NCBI GenBank assembly: GCA_014204635.1
Contig: JACHLS010000015.1
Coordinates: 29,004-93,003 of the forward strand
DNA from: Sporosarcina luteola
GTDB taxonomy: Bacteria; Bacillota; Bacilli; Bacillales_A; Planococcaceae
DNA: 64,000 nucleotides
Direction: 5' to 3'
Numbering within the stretch: position 1 is the stretch's first letter; each line of letters begins with the position of its first letter. The notes beneath the pieces were generated by a model, which searched no databases, was not told the DNA's origin, and worked only from the letters and a program-made list of their open reading frames with translations. Made by a program: the position numbers and the translations under genes. This document shows positions 28,306 through 39,895 of the stretch, piece by piece.

Positions 28306-31179
28306 ATGAGAAATAACGAGATTGTGATTCAAGGGGCACGTGCCCATAATTTGAAAAATATAGACGTGACCATACCGCGCGATCAACTGGTCGTCATGAC
28401 TGGCTTGTCGGGATCCGGAAAGTCTTCGCTCGCTTTCGATACAATCTATGCGGAAGGGCAGCGCAGATATGTAGAGTCCCTGTCGGCATATGCACGCCAA
28501 TTCCTAGGGCAGATGGACAAGCCGGATGTCGATGTCATCGAAGGGTTGTCTCCAGCCATCTCTATCGACCAGAAGACTACGAGCCGGAATCCACGTTCGA
28601 CTGTCGGCACTGTCACTGAAATCTACGATTATTTGCGATTGCTGTATGCACGAATCGGCAAACCAATCTGCCCGGTGCACGGAATAGAAATCACTTCTCA
28701 GACGATCGAGCAAATGGTGGACCGGATTATGGAGTTTCCTGAAAGAACTCGCCTTCAAATCTTGGCGCCTGTCGTTTCCGGCCGCAAGGGTACGCATGCG
28801 AAACTGATAGAGGATATTAAGAAGCAGGGATATGTGCGCATCCGGGTGGATGGGGAGACGATGGACCTGGATGACAACATTGAGTTGAATAAAAATAAAA
28901 AGCATACGATCGAAGTGGTCATTGACCGGATCGTTTTGAAGGAAGGCATCGAACCACGACTGAGCGACTCGCTCGAATCTGCTCTCCGGCTTGCGGAAGG
29001 AACGGTCCTCGTCGATATCATCGATGGAGATGAGTTGTTATTCAGTGAACATCACGCCTGTCCGCTATGCGGATTTTCAATCGGCGAGTTGGAGCCGCGG
29101 ATGTTTTCCTTTAATAGTCCGTTCGGCGCTTGTCCTGAGTGCGATGGACTCGGTACAAAACTGGAAGTCGATCCAGAGCTGATCATGCCCGATCGTTCAC
29201 TGTCGCTGAAGGAGCATGCCATTGCACCGTGGGAGCCGACCAGTTCCCAATACTATCCTGAATTGCTGAAGACGGTCGCAAAGCACTTCGGCATTTCGAT
29301 GACGGTTCCAGTAAGTGAGCTTTCAGAAGAGGATGTAAACAAATTAATGTACGGTTCCCGAGATGATCTGATCAAATTCAAATACACAAATGAATTCGGC
29401 AATACCCGCGTGAACAATATTTATTTTGAAGGGGTATTGGCGAATGTAGAACGACGTTTCAGGGAAACGTCATCAGACTATATCCGGGAGCAAATGGAGA
29501 AATACATGGCGCAACGTCCGTGCCCCGCGTGCCATGGCTATCGACTGAAAGAAGAGTCGCTGGCTGTCAAAGTGAACGGCCGCCATGTCGGCCAGGTGAC
29601 GGACTTGTCGATTACAGAGGCGGATCGTTTCTTCAAAGAGCTGGAACTGTCAGAGAAAGACCGGCAGATTGCTAATATGATCTTGAGAGAAATCGAGGAG
29701 AGACTCGGTTTTCTCATTAATGTAGGTCTGGATTACTTAACTTTATCCCGGGCAGCCGGCACGTTGTCCGGAGGGGAAGCGCAGCGGATTAGACTGGCCA
29801 CGCAAATTGGCTCGCGCTTGACGGGCGTTCTCTATATTTTGGATGAACCGTCTATCGGACTTCATCAGCGGGATAATGATCGTCTGATCGGCACACTCCA
29901 AAGCATGCGGGATATCGGGAATACGCTAATTGTCGTTGAACATGATGAAGATACAATGATGGCGGCTGATTACTTGATTGATATCGGACCTGGCGCGGGC
30001 GCCGCTGGAGGACAGATCGTTTCTGCCGGCACTCCCAACCAAATTATGGAGGACCCGAATTCTTTGACGGGACAATATCTAAGCGGAAAACGGTTTATTC
30101 CGCTGCCGCTCGAGCGGAGAGAATCGGATGGCAGGAACATAACGATAACGGGCGCTTCTGAAAACAACTTGAAACAAGTGGATGTCGATTTCCCGCTCGG
30201 CCAATTCATTGCGGTGACCGGCGTGTCAGGCTCCGGGAAGAGTACACTTGTGAATGAAGTGCTATATAAAGTGCTTGCTCAAAAATTGAATCGATCCAAA
30301 CAGAAACCGGGTGATTTCGATACCGTTTCAGGAGTGGAAGAACTCGAAAAAGTAATCGATATCGATCAATCCCCTATTGGCCGCACGCCTCGGTCGAATC
30401 CTGCCACATACACAGGGGTCTTCGATGATATACGAGATGTTTTTGCCATGACAAATGAAGCGAAAGTGCGAGGTTACAAAAAAGGACGTTTCAGTTTCAA
30501 TGTAAAAGGCGGCCGTTGTGAAGCTTGCCGGGGGGATGGAATCATCAAAATTGAAATGCATTTCCTCCCAGACGTCTATGTCCCTTGTGAAGTGTGCCAT
30601 GGAAAACGATATAACAGGGAAACGTTAGAAGTGACATATAAGGGAAAAAACATTGCAGACGTCCTCTCGATGACAGTGGAAGATGCGCTCGTCTTTTTCG
30701 AAAACATACCGAAAATCAGCAGAAAACTGCAAACGATTGTAGACGTAGGGCTTGGCTATGTGCAAATGGGACAACCGGCGACAACCTTGTCCGGCGGGGA
30801 GGCGCAGCGAGTGAAATTAGCCTCCGAATTGCATAAACGTTCCAATGGCAAGACATTCTATATTTTGGATGAACCGACGACAGGGCTCCATGTCCATGAT
30901 ATTTCAAAATTGCTGCTCGTCTTGCAACGGTTAGTAGATACCGGAAATACCGTTCTTGTCATTGAGCATAACTTGGATGTCATCAAAACAGTGGACCACA
31001 TCATTGATCTGGGTCCGGAAGGCGGACAAAATGGCGGACAGATCATAGCGTTCGGAACGCCCGAGGAAGTGGCGAACGTCCAGAAATCTTACACGGGTCA
31101 TTATTTAAAACCAATCCTGGAACGGGATCGGAAAAGAATGAAAGATAAAATAGACGAAGCACAATCTGTCGGTAAATGA
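28306..31179 (+). CDS. uvrA: Excinuclease ABC subunit A
   Basis: 957 residues, two ABC modules. First Walker [11 protein letters not shown], second [10 protein letters not shown]; signatures [11 protein letters not shown] and [11 protein letters not shown]; zinc fingers CPLCG...CPECD and CEACRGDG...CEVCHG. It scans DNA for lesions and delivers UvrB. Seven nucleotides separate it from uvrB. Confidence 0.98.
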   Translation: MRNNEIVIQGARAHNLKNIDVTIPRDQLVVMTGLSGSGKSSLAFDTIYAEGQRRYVESLSAYARQFLGQMDKPDVDVIEGLSPAISIDQKTTSRNPRSTVGTVTEIYDYLRLLYARIGKPICPVHGIEITSQTIEQMVDRIMEFPERTRLQILAPVVSGRKGTHAKLIEDIKKQGYVRIRVDGETMDLDDNIELNKNKKHTIEVVIDRIVLKEGIEPRLSDSLESALRLAEGTVLVDIIDGDELLFSEHHACPLCGFSIGELEPRMFSFNSPFGACPECDGLGTKLEVDPELIMPDRSLSLKEHAIAPWEPTSSQYYPELLKTVAKHFGISMTVPVSELSEEDVNKLMYGSRDDLIKFKYTNEFGNTRVNNIYFEGVLANVERRFRETSSDYIREQMEKYMAQRPCPACHGYRLKEESLAVKVNGRHVGQVTDLSITEADRFFKELELSEKDRQIANMILREIEERLGFLINVGLDYLTLSRAAGTLSGGEAQRIRLATQIGSRLTGVLYILDEPSIGLHQRDNDRLIGTLQSMRDIGNTLIVVEHDEDTMMAADYLIDIGPGAGAAGGQIVSAGTPNQIMEDPNSLTGQYLSGKRFIPLPLERRESDGRNITITGASENNLKQVDVDFPLGQFIAVTGVSGSGKSTLVNEVLYKVLAQKLNRSKQKPGDFDTVSGVEELEKVIDIDQSPIGRTPRSNPATYTGVFDDIRDVFAMTNEAKVRGYKKGRFSFNVKGGRCEACRGDGIIKIEMHFLPDVYVPCEVCHGKRYNRETLEVTYKGKNIADVLSMTVEDALVFFENIPKISRKLQTIVDVGLGYVQMGQPATTLSGGEAQRVKLASELHKRSNGKTFYILDEPTTGLHVHDISKLLLVLQRLVDTGNTVLVIEHNLDVIKTVDHIIDLGPEGGQNGGQIIAFGTPEEVANVQKSYTGHYLKPILERDRKRMKDKIDEAQSVGK

Positions 31180-31281
31180 AACTTCCAGTCCCCCGATTCG
31201 TATATATAAGTATTACAACATGGATGGCAGACGTGTATTCCTTACGGCTGGTTATCTGTCCGTTACTAATGAGGAGGCGGA

Positions 31282-32445
31282 ATGATGCAAAACGAACGTA
31301 AACGAATTTTGACTATGGTGGAAAATGGCACGATTACAATTGAAGAGGCACTCACTTTGTTGGAAGCGATGGAGAAGTCAGGTGGTCACTCGAAGAAGGT
31401 TGAAACCCCAATAGAACCTGCTTATGAAAAGTCTTCCTATGATGACGATGTGGATTACGAGTCGAAATCAACGAAAAGAGAAGAGTCAATGGATGACTTT
31501 TTGAACGATCTTCGCAAGGATGTAGGTCATGTAGGCGAACGCTTTATGCAATTCATGCAGACGGCCGTGCAGCGTGTGAGAACATTCGACTTCGATTCGC
31601 CTTTTGGTTCAAGCACTTCCTTCACCCATTCCATTACGAAATCGGTTGACGATCTGAATGAAATTATTGCCGACATTGACAATGGAAGATTGACGATTCG
31701 AGCGAGTGAAGATCAGGAAAGCAACGTAGTGGTAGCCGACTTCACAGTGAAAGCATTCAATCAGAAGTCTGATGAGGAAGCAAAAGAGGAATTCCTAAAG
31801 AAACTTGTATTTATGAATGATGATGGCAAGCTTCGCATTGTAAGTGATCTGAAACTGATTCAAGTCAATGTGGATCTTACTGTGCCCAAGAAGGAATATG
31901 AGAAGTTCTCGATCCGGTTATTGAATGGCGGGACGCTGTTGGATTCCATATCCACTTCGAAACTTTACTGTAAAACTGCAAACGGAAAAATCGAAGCGTC
32001 CCATTTACAGTTTGAAGAGGCTGAACTGGAAACGGGGAATGGTACGATCCAGCTGAAAGAAAGTGACGGCAAAGTACTGACAGCCGAAACAATGAACGGA
32101 CGGGTGTATATCAGTGGTTCCATAACAGATGTGGAAGCCAAATCTCTGAACGGACATGTCGTAGTGACGACAACTGATCGGGATGCCAAAAGAGTTGAAG
32201 CCCGTACTGTCAGCGGATCAGTGGAAATTTATGTTCCTTCCGATATCGCATTGGCGGGCGAAATCTCCTCGAACATGGGCCGTCTTGATTTGCAATTGAA
32301 CGACGTGCATCGGACGAGAGTGGAAGAGCAATTTTTACACCGCTCCATTGGTTTCCATAAGGGAACCGAAGAAGATCGCACGGCGCTTCATATAAACGGT
32401 GAAGCTAAGTCGGGCTCTGTCATTGTCTGTTACAACGCAAACTAA
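31282..32445 (+). CDS. yvlB: DUF4097-type protein YvlB
   Basis: 387 residues. The N-terminal ~40 residues (RKRILTMVENGTITIEEALT) form the SHOCT-like helix pair of YvlB/LiaX-type proteins; an acidic linker follows; the C-terminal half is a beta-helix-like DUF4097 region (ASHLQFEEAELETGNGTIQL, KSLNGHVVVTT, ARTVSGSVEIYV). Relatives sense or respond to cell-envelope stress. The start may be 31282 or 31285 after GGAGG. It lies between uvrA and hprK, as yvlABCD do in B. subtilis; yvlA, C and D are missing. Confidence 0.85.
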   Translation: MMQNERKRILTMVENGTITIEEALTLLEAMEKSGGHSKKVETPIEPAYEKSSYDDDVDYESKSTKREESMDDFLNDLRKDVGHVGERFMQFMQTAVQRVRTFDFDSPFGSSTSFTHSITKSVDDLNEIIADIDNGRLTIRASEDQESNVVVADFTVKAFNQKSDEEAKEEFLKKLVFMNDDGKLRIVSDLKLIQVNVDLTVPKKEYEKFSIRLLNGGTLLDSISTSKLYCKTANGKIEASHLQFEEAELETGNGTIQLKESDGKVLTAETMNGRVYISGSITDVEAKSLNGHVVVTTTDRDAKRVEARTVSGSVEIYVPSDIALAGEISSNMGRLDLQLNDVHRTRVEEQFLHRSIGFHKGTEEDRTALHINGEAKSGSVIVCYNAN

Positions 32446-32455
32446 CATATGCAAG

Positions 32456-32495
32456 AAAAAAGTCGTCATGATGACCTATCATGATGACTTTTTTT
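32456..32495 (+). terminator. Terminator after yvlB
   Basis: AAGTCGTCATGAT paired with ATCATGATGACTT (one G-T pair), then a run of T. Confidence 0.9.
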
Positions 32496-32588
32496 ATGCA
32501 ATTGTCCGTTTTTATGCTGAATTGATTTCAATTGAAATGGTTCATGGTAAAATGGTGCAAGGACATTTGACGAGAGGTGGGGGGAATA

Positions 32589-33539
32589 TTGTCTACGGTG
32601 ATAGTCAAAGATATACAAGAAAAGTTTGATCTTGCTTTATTAGCTGGAGAAGCAGGACTGAATCGCTGCATTACATTGAGCGATATCTCGAGGCCCGGAC
32701 TGGAATTAGCCGGTTTTTTGGAATATTATCCCGCCGCAAGAGTGCAGTTGTTAGGCAAAACAGAACTTGCGTTTTTTTACAGCCTTCCACAAGACATACG
32801 GATTGAACGGATGGAACGGCTCTGTTCCGAAATGACGCCTGCCATTATTGTCGCTCATGGACAGGAAGCCCCTGCGGAATTGCAATTAGCCGCTGAAAAG
32901 TGCCGAATTCCAGTACTGCAGACTGATAATCCGACAACCCGTTTTTCCGGCATGCTTACCAATTACTTAGAAGGACGTCTTGCTCCGATGACAACTGTCC
33001 ATGGTGTATTAGTGGATGTGTATGGAATCGGTGTTCTGATTACAGGCAAAAGCGGTGTCGGAAAGAGCGAAACTGCTTTGGAGCTTGTGAAACGAGGCCA
33101 CCGCTTGGTTGCGGATGACAGCATTGAGATTAGACAGGTCGCCAAAAATGTGTTGATCGGCAATGCGCCGAAGCTTCTCCGGCATATGCTGGAAATACGG
33201 GGCATCGGCATTATTGATATGATGACTTTGTTTGGAGCCAGTGCGGTGAAAGATGATAAACGAATCTTGCTGGTCATTGATCTTGAAGTATGGGATCCCG
33301 CCAAGGTATATGATCGGTTAGGCATCGATGAAAAAAAGATGGCGATTATGGACTCAGAATTGACGAAACTGACAGTGCCTGTCCGTCCGGGTCGGAACTT
33401 GTCCGTCATTATCGAAGTTGCTGCCATGGATTACCGGATGAAACGTCTCGGAATCAATGCAGCCGAGAATTTTACAAAGAAACTTGAAATGGAAATAAAC
33501 AGGAAAACGATGCCTGTGGAAACAGAGGGGAACGAATGA
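32589..33539 (+). CDS. hprK: HPr kinase/phosphorylase
   Basis: 316 residues from TTG 32589 ([15 protein letters not shown]), with GAGAGGTGGGGGG upstream. P-loop [12 protein letters not shown], catalytic H/D region [10 protein letters not shown], and the HprK signature [13 protein letters not shown]. It phosphorylates Ser46 of HPr and Crh in response to glycolytic intermediates and so controls catabolite repression; Crh is encoded at 42776 in this window. Confidence 0.97.
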   Translation: MSTVIVKDIQEKFDLALLAGEAGLNRCITLSDISRPGLELAGFLEYYPAARVQLLGKTELAFFYSLPQDIRIERMERLCSEMTPAIIVAHGQEAPAELQLAAEKCRIPVLQTDNPTTRFSGMLTNYLEGRLAPMTTVHGVLVDVYGIGVLITGKSGVGKSETALELVKRGHRLVADDSIEIRQVAKNVLIGNAPKLLRHMLEIRGIGIIDMMTLFGASAVKDDKRILLVIDLEVWDPAKVYDRLGIDEKKMAIMDSELTKLTVPVRPGRNLSVIIEVAAMDYRMKRLGINAAENFTKKLEMEINRKTMPVETEGNE

Positions 33540-33542
33540 GAT

Positions 33543-34349
33543 ATGTTTGAATTAGGCGCAATCAACCCGGTTGCATTTGAGTTAGGGCCCATTTCGGTCC
33601 GGTGGTACGGTATCTTAATTACACTCGGTATCGTGCTGGCCTTCCTTGTCGTGCAAAGGGAAATGGTCAAAAGAGGCATGCACCCTGATTTTTTGACTGA
33701 CTTGCTCATTTGGGCTGTCCCCATTTCAATCATCAGTGCGCGGATTTATTATGTCATCTTTCAATGGGATGTGTATAAGGACAACCCTGCTGAAATCATT
33801 AAGGTTTGGGAAGGCGGAATCGCCATCCATGGCGCACTCATCGGTGCCTTTCTGACAGCCTATTTTTATACGAAGAAGCGAGGCATCTCTTTTTGGAAAG
33901 TTGCAGATATCGCAGTGCCGGGTATTTTGATCGGCCAAATTATCGGCAGGTGGGGAAACTTCATGAACCAAGAGGCGCATGGAGGGCCCGTATCCGAATC
34001 CTTTATGCAAAACACAATCATTCCGGATTGGATCATGAATCAAATGACAATTGACGGCGTGACCTATCATCCGACGTTCCTGTATGAATCCCTTTGGAAT
34101 GTTGTCGGGTTGTTGATCGTGCTCGTCATCAGAAGAATGAATTTGAGGCGCGGGGAAGTGTTCTTCTTCTATCTCGTCTGGTATTCGATCGGCCGATTTT
34201 TTATCGAAGGGATGCGGACGGACAGTCTGTACGGCGGAGATCTCCGAGCAGCGCAAATTGTATCCATTCTTGCCATCGTAGCCGGAATCAGTCTTTTTAT
34301 TTATAGAAGGTTCATACAGAAAGTGGAAGTGAAATACGAAGATGAGTAA
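33543..34349 (+). CDS. lgt: Prolipoprotein diacylglyceryl transferase
   Basis: 268 residues, seven membrane segments. The signature GRWGNFMNQEAHGG and the N-terminal IRWYGI-like segment (VRWYGILITLGI) are visible. It attaches diacylglycerol to the lipobox cysteine of prelipoproteins such as PrsA in this window. Follows hprK by 3 nt. Confidence 0.97.
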   Translation: MFELGAINPVAFELGPISVRWYGILITLGIVLAFLVVQREMVKRGMHPDFLTDLLIWAVPISIISARIYYVIFQWDVYKDNPAEIIKVWEGGIAIHGALIGAFLTAYFYTKKRGISFWKVADIAVPGILIGQIIGRWGNFMNQEAHGGPVSESFMQNTIIPDWIMNQMTIDGVTYHPTFLYESLWNVVGLLIVLVIRRMNLRRGEVFFFYLVWYSIGRFFIEGMRTDSLYGGDLRAAQIVSILAIVAGISLFIYRRFIQKVEVKYEDE

Positions 34350-34365
34350 ACAAGGGGCCAGGGAA

Positions 34366-35307
34366 ATGAGGACGTTGCAAAATGGCTTAAAAGCGGGTTT
34401 GACTACGACATGGACATTGGGAAAAATCATATTTCCGATTACTATCCTAGTTGTCATTCTGCAGCATACACCTATTTTGCCGTGGATCGTAAAGCTGATA
34501 TCGCCATTCATGGGGCTGTTCGGCTTAAGCGGGGAAGCTGCCATACCGCTTGTCCTAGGCAATGCATTGAACTTATATGCGGGCATCGCAGGTATTTTAT
34601 CGCTTGATCTGACAGTGAAAGAAGTGTTTATTATCGCAGTCATGTTAAGCTTCGCCCATAATTTATTCATAGAAACCGGTGTTGCGTTAAAGGTCGGCGT
34701 CAAACTTTGGGTTGTCTTAGTCGTCCGTTTCGGTTTGGCTGCGTTCTCCGGCATTGTGATTAACCTTGTTTGGAAAGGCGGCGGTGAACTGGCGAAGTAT
34801 GGCATGGCTCCTCAAGCCGCTGCAGCTCCGGAAGGCTGGGTTGAAATCGGCATGCTCGGTTTGCAGAAAGCGTCCTTTGGCATCTTGCAGTTGGCGCTCA
34901 TCGTCATTCCGTTGATGGTGATTGTCCAGTTTTTGAAAGACAGACAGTATTTACAAAAGTTTTCAAATGCGCTGGCACCTTTTACAAAAGTGATTGGCGT
35001 ACAGCCCAATGCTTCGATGACACTTGTCGCCGGCCTTGTTATCGGCTTAGCCTATGGAGCGGGTGTGATGATCCAAGCGGTTCAAGAGGATGGCGTCAGC
35101 AAACGTGACGCGACACTGGCTTTTATTTTTCTCGTTGCCTGCCATGCTGTGGTGGAAGATACTTTGATTTTTGTTCCGCTTGGCATACCCGTGTTGCCTT
35201 TATTGCTCATCCGTCTTGTCACGGCGTTCGTCTTGACCATTGTGGTGGCCTATTTTTGGAAACAAGCAGAACGACAGAAACAGAAGGAGGTCATTGTGAA
35301 TGGCTAA
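34366..35307 (+). CDS. yvoD: Nucleoside-recognition (Gate) domain membrane protein YvoD
   Basis: 313 residues, 8 or so membrane helices. The segment GEAAIPLVLGNALNLYAGI is typical of gate-domain proteins. ATG 34366 follows AAGGGGCCAGGGAA; an alternative ATG at 34342 overlaps lgt. Same place as yvoD in B. subtilis. Substrate unknown. Confidence 0.88.
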   Translation: MRTLQNGLKAGLTTTWTLGKIIFPITILVVILQHTPILPWIVKLISPFMGLFGLSGEAAIPLVLGNALNLYAGIAGILSLDLTVKEVFIIAVMLSFAHNLFIETGVALKVGVKLWVVLVVRFGLAAFSGIVINLVWKGGGELAKYGMAPQAAAAPEGWVEIGMLGLQKASFGILQLALIVIPLMVIVQFLKDRQYLQKFSNALAPFTKVIGVQPNASMTLVAGLVIGLAYGAGVMIQAVQEDGVSKRDATLAFIFLVACHAVVEDTLIFVPLGIPVLPLLLIRLVTAFVLTIVVAYFWKQAERQKQKEVIVNG

Positions 35308-35953
35308 ACCCATACAAGCATTATTATTTGATTTTGACGGCACCTTGCTGGATACCAATGAATTGATCATCCAGACATTCCAGACGGTGCTGGACCGGCA
35401 TTATCCTGGAAAATATCTACGTGAACATATCGTGCCGTTCCTCGGCCCGACTTTGGTGGAATCGTTCGGTACCGTCGATCCTCTGAAAGTGGAACAACTT
35501 GTAATAGAATATCGGGAATGGAATTTGGAGCATCATGACGAACTGGCTACAGAGTTTGAAGGGGTAGCCGACACGTTACATAAGCTGCGTGCACAAGGCA
35601 TGAAAATGGCCATCGTTTCTACAAAGCGAAATAATATGATCCAGAAAGGATTGCGCCTTCTTGGAGTAGAAGATGTATTCGAAACGATTGTCGGTTTGGA
35701 TGATGTGCAAAAGCCAAAACCGGATCCGGAACCGATCCTGCTGGCGCTTCAAAGACTCGGCGTGGCGCCGGATGAGGCGATGATGATCGGAGATAACTAT
35801 CACGATATAGAAGGCGGAAAGAATGCCGGCGTCCGAACGGCGGGGGTTGCCTGGTCCTTGAAGGGGGAGGCGTTTTTACAAACCTTTCACCCTGATTATA
35901 TGTTGCATCATATCTCTGATATTCTAGCGATCGTAAATGGAGAAGAACAGTGA
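35300..35953 (+). CDS. ppaX: Pyrophosphatase PpaX (HAD family)
   Basis: 217 residues. HAD motifs [14 protein letters not shown] and [14 protein letters not shown] are visible. PpaX hydrolyses the pyrophosphate made by the phosphorylase activity of HprK on P-Ser-HPr, which explains its place in the hprK operon. Overlaps yvoD by 8 nt, with GAAGGAGG upstream. Confidence 0.95.
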   Translation: MAKPIQALLFDFDGTLLDTNELIIQTFQTVLDRHYPGKYLREHIVPFLGPTLVESFGTVDPLKVEQLVIEYREWNLEHHDELATEFEGVADTLHKLRAQGMKMAIVSTKRNNMIQKGLRLLGVEDVFETIVGLDDVQKPKPDPEPILLALQRLGVAPDEAMMIGDNYHDIEGGKNAGVRTAGVAWSLKGEAFLQTFHPDYMLHHISDILAIVNGEEQ

Positions 35954-36471
35954 GACGGACAGAGAGGTATCAGGCGAAAGGGGATGCCAATTCCCTTTGG
36001 CATATTTATAAAACCGTTCCCTTTTTCAAAGTGGCGAAAAACTTTGCGGTGATTCAAATTGCCCGGTATACGCCCTTTATCCCATGGAAGAACTTCCTAT
36101 ATCGAACGTTCTTGAAAATGGAAATCGGAGACCGGACATCATTCGCTTTGATGGTCATGCCGGATACGATGTTTCCGGAACGGATCAAGGTAGGGGAAAA
36201 TACGATCATCGGGTTTAATACGACCATTTTAGCGCATGAATATTTGATTGATGAATACCGTCTCGGTGATGTTGTCATTGGCAGTGAAGTGATGATCGGC
36301 GCTAACACGACAATATTGCCCGGAGTAGAAATTGGAGACGGGGCCATTGTCTCTGCAGCGTCCCTTGTCAACCGGGATATCCCGCCGGGCGTGCTCGCAG
36401 GCGGAAATCCGGTGCGCATCATTTACACTGCAGAACAGATGCGCGAACGCAAAGCAAAAGAGCATAGCTGA
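35950..36471 (+). CDS. yvoF: Left-handed beta-helix acetyltransferase YvoF
   Basis: 173 residues, GTG start overlapping the ppaX stop. Hexapeptide-repeat pattern ([57 protein letters not shown]), as in maltose/galactoside acetyltransferases. Last gene of the hprK operon, as in B. subtilis. Acceptor unknown. Confidence 0.9.
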   Translation: MRRTERYQAKGDANSLWHIYKTVPFFKVAKNFAVIQIARYTPFIPWKNFLYRTFLKMEIGDRTSFALMVMPDTMFPERIKVGENTIIGFNTTILAHEYLIDEYRLGDVVIGSEVMIGANTTILPGVEIGDGAIVSAASLVNRDIPPGVLAGGNPVRIIYTAEQMRERKAKEHS

Positions 36472-36512
36472 CGGAATCTGACAAAAATTGATGACGAGAC
36501 TAGAAGTTATGA

Positions 36513-36568
36513 TATAATGGAGCAAGTTTGTTGGAAGGGACGTACTGTACGTTCCTTCTAACTTTTTT
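36513..36568 (+). promoter_or_regulatory. -10 element directly followed by a terminator-like hairpin, yvcD leader
   Basis: TATAAT at 36513-36518 is followed by a perfect 15-bp hairpin (arms from GTTGGAAGGGACGTA, 36530, to the complement ending 36562) and six T. The T-run abuts the yvcD ribosome site CGGAGGA. The hairpin ends the yvoF transcript or sits at the very 5' end of the yvcD transcript. Confidence 0.6.
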
Positions 36569-36581
36569 CGGAGGAATATGA

Positions 36582-38105
36582 TTGGATAACAAGCGTAACA
36601 ACATAAATAAGAAGGTTATTTCATTTATCCCGGACGGTGAGTTCTACTATAAAAAGGGCTTGCAGGCGATGCAGCGCGACAAATTCCAAGATGCGCACAA
36701 ATATTTTGGGCGTGCGGTCGAACTGAGCCCGAATGATCCGCTGATCCTCATGCATTACGGCGTGCTCGTGATGGAGGAAGGGCGTTTTGAGGAAGCTTAC
36801 GAACTGCTGACTGCCGCTCATGGCTTAAGCCCAGAAGAAGAGGAAATCATTTTTTACTTGGCCGAAGTGCATGCCCATTTAGGCTTGCTTCGTGACGCCA
36901 AGATCTATGCAGAGAAATATATTGCTCTCGCTCCGGATGGTCCGTTGGCGGATGAGTCAATGGAAATCATCGATTTTGCAGAGCAAGAGGAAGCCTATTT
37001 CGATGACGAAGAGATGCCGGACAGCGAAGTGTATTTCTTGCAGGAGAAAGCGCGACGGCTGATGGAGGCGGGAAGTTTTGAAGAGGCGGTCGACATTTTG
37101 GAGTCGATCATCGTCGATTATCCTGAATTTTGGGCTGCCTACAATAACTTGGCGCTTGCGTATTTCTACGTTGGAAAGATTGAACCGGCAAAAGAGTTGT
37201 TAGATGAAGTCTTGCAAAAGAACAAAGGGAATTTGCATGCGTTATGCAATCTCGCGGTCTTTTATTATTATGAGAAAGATAAGGAGAAGCTCGATTCGCT
37301 ATTGGAACTTCTTCTGAAAATCAAACCCTATCAATTTGAGCACCGTTACAAGCTAGGGGCGACATTCGCACTGGTCGGCAAGCATGAAGAGGCATACAAC
37401 TGGCTGCGCAGTTTGCAGAAAAGAGGGTTTGACGGGGACGCGGGCTATTATTTCTGGCTGGCCCACTCCGCCTATTTTTCAGGACATGAGGAAATGGCGA
37501 AGCAGGCGTACGCCAAACTGGTGGAGCTGGATCCATCCAAAGCAGGCTTTGAGCCGTGGAAAGATGTCCAGTCATCTGTGAGGCCGTCATCCTATGAACA
37601 AGATCGTGAGTTTCTGCTGAGTAAAATCGGAAACCAGTATCGCAGCGAAAGGCTATTAGGGTTTTATCTCCTTGGCAAATCTGCACATAAACAGGAGATA
37701 ATCTCGCATCCGACGTATATCGATATATCGAAGTTGAATGTGTATGAGCAGTTATTCCTGGCTCATAGCCTGCAATACGATTTCACAAGCGGATCGGGGT
37801 TCGATGACGCCTTTTTACGTGCGCTGGAGACAACAGACCGGTTATATGAAGAGTACAAACCGCTCGATAAGGAAGGAACGCATTTATTCCAGATGTGGTT
37901 TACGTTATGTGAAATGGCGCTTGTCAAGAAATACCCCTTTAGAAATCCATCGGCATTGGCTGCCGCGACGGATTATATGTTCCAGTCTTCCCGCTATCCT
38001 GGCGTCACGAAGACTGCTCTTGCGGAAAAATACGGCATCTCGGTCCCGACATTAACCAAGTATGTCAATGAATTGATCGAGTTTTTGCCGCACTTCAATT
38101 CCTGA
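36582..38105 (+). CDS. yvcD: TPR-repeat protein YvcD
   Basis: 507 residues. TTG start with CGGAGGA upstream; the ATG at 36578 leads to an immediate stop. N-terminal and central tetratricopeptide repeats (GLQAMQRDKFQDAHKYFGRA, LLTAAHGLSPEEEEIIFYLA, AAYNNLALAYFYVGKIEPAK), probably six or more, then a C-terminal segment ending in an HTH-like TKTALAEKYGISVPTLTKYV. Neighbour of trxB, as in B. subtilis. A scaffold or regulatory role is likely, but the partner is unknown. Confidence 0.88.
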   Translation: MDNKRNNINKKVISFIPDGEFYYKKGLQAMQRDKFQDAHKYFGRAVELSPNDPLILMHYGVLVMEEGRFEEAYELLTAAHGLSPEEEEIIFYLAEVHAHLGLLRDAKIYAEKYIALAPDGPLADESMEIIDFAEQEEAYFDDEEMPDSEVYFLQEKARRLMEAGSFEEAVDILESIIVDYPEFWAAYNNLALAYFYVGKIEPAKELLDEVLQKNKGNLHALCNLAVFYYYEKDKEKLDSLLELLLKIKPYQFEHRYKLGATFALVGKHEEAYNWLRSLQKRGFDGDAGYYFWLAHSAYFSGHEEMAKQAYAKLVELDPSKAGFEPWKDVQSSVRPSSYEQDREFLLSKIGNQYRSERLLGFYLLGKSAHKQEIISHPTYIDISKLNVYEQLFLAHSLQYDFTSGSGFDDAFLRALETTDRLYEEYKPLDKEGTHLFQMWFTLCEMALVKKYPFRNPSALAAATDYMFQSSRYPGVTKTALAEKYGISVPTLTKYVNELIEFLPHFNS

Positions 38106-38112
38106 CCTGTAG

Positions 38113-39153
<1,041 letters not shown>

Positions 39154-39168
39154 GAAGCAGGGGCTTTA

Positions 39169-39205
39169 AAATGGGTGGAGGAATTGGATTCCTCCACCTC
39201 ATTTA
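39169..39205. terminator. Hairpin after trxB
   Basis: AAATG-GTGGAGGAAT paired with ATTCCTCCAC-CATTT; A/T flanks but no long T-run. A stronger terminator follows at 39312. Confidence 0.6.
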
Positions 39206-39311
39206 TTACATGTCTACTTAATCAAACCTTAATATGCCTGTAATGGTAATGAAACAACTTTAGGTTATAGTAGAAGTATCAATTGACCCCCCTTTTTATA
39301 TAGCAAGTTTT

Positions 39312-39353
39312 AAGGTGATCTGCCGTTATTCGGCTAGGTTGCCTTCTTTTTTT
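39312..39353 (+). terminator. Terminator upstream of yvcI
   Basis: AAGGTGATCTGCCG-TTATT-CGGCTAGGTTGCCTT, imperfect stem, followed by CTTTTTTT. Confidence 0.8.
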
Positions 39354-39381
39354 GTTGTTTGGATCAAAATCGTTGTATACT
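39352..39381 (+). promoter_or_regulatory. Promoter of the yvcI-crh operon
   Basis: TTGTTG, 18-bp spacer, TATACT, 34 bp upstream of the yvcI ATG and just after a terminator. Confidence 0.6.
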
Positions 39382-39415
39382 AGAGATATGCATGCTAAAA
39401 AGTGAGGAACCGCCA

Positions 39416-39895
39416 ATGCAAAGAATCGCAAATTTACTTGTCGTCAAAGATGGGCAAGTTCTGTTATTAAAAAAGCCAAGAAGAGATTGGTATGTTGCGC
39501 CCGGCGGCAAAATGGACCCGGGCGAATCGATATATGAGGCCGCCATTCGTGAATTTACGGAGGAAACCGGAGCTGTCCCATTGCATCCGCATCTCAAAGG
39601 AATCTACACGATGATGATCATGGATGAGGTCGGCCGTGAAGTGTTAGACGAATGGATGCTATTCACATTCGTCGCTAACGATTTATCGGGCATACCGTAT
39701 GAATCGAATCGCGAAGGTATATTGGAATGGCATGACATCGAGGAACTGCAAACGTTGCCGATGGCGGAAGGAGATCGCATGAATCTGTTGTTTGCCATCT
39801 CATCGCCGCAAGCCATCCAATACGGGACGTTTTATTACACGGAAGAGTTTAAGTTGCTGCGCTACGAACTTCAAAATTCAATGGAGAGTGATTGA
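39416..39895 (+). CDS. yvcI: Nudix hydrolase YvcI
   Basis: 159 residues from ATG 39416 ([13 protein letters not shown]), GTGAGG upstream. The Nudix box runs [20 protein letters not shown] then ETGA. It is an 8-oxo-dGTPase/RppH-like family member; the substrate is not known. First gene of yvcI-rapZ-yvcK-whiA-crh. Confidence 0.92.
   Translation: MQRIANLLVVKDGQVLLLKKPRRDWYVAPGGKMDPGESIYEAAIREFTEETGAVPLHPHLKGIYTMMIMDEVGREVLDEWMLFTFVANDLSGIPYESNREGILEWHDIEELQTLPMAEGDRMNLLFAISSPQAIQYGTFYYTEEFKLLRYELQNSMESD

Noticed and set aside
33726..34805. 359-codon minus-strand ORF opposite lgt and yvoD
   Set aside because: Low-complexity shadow of two clear membrane-protein genes in the hprK operon.
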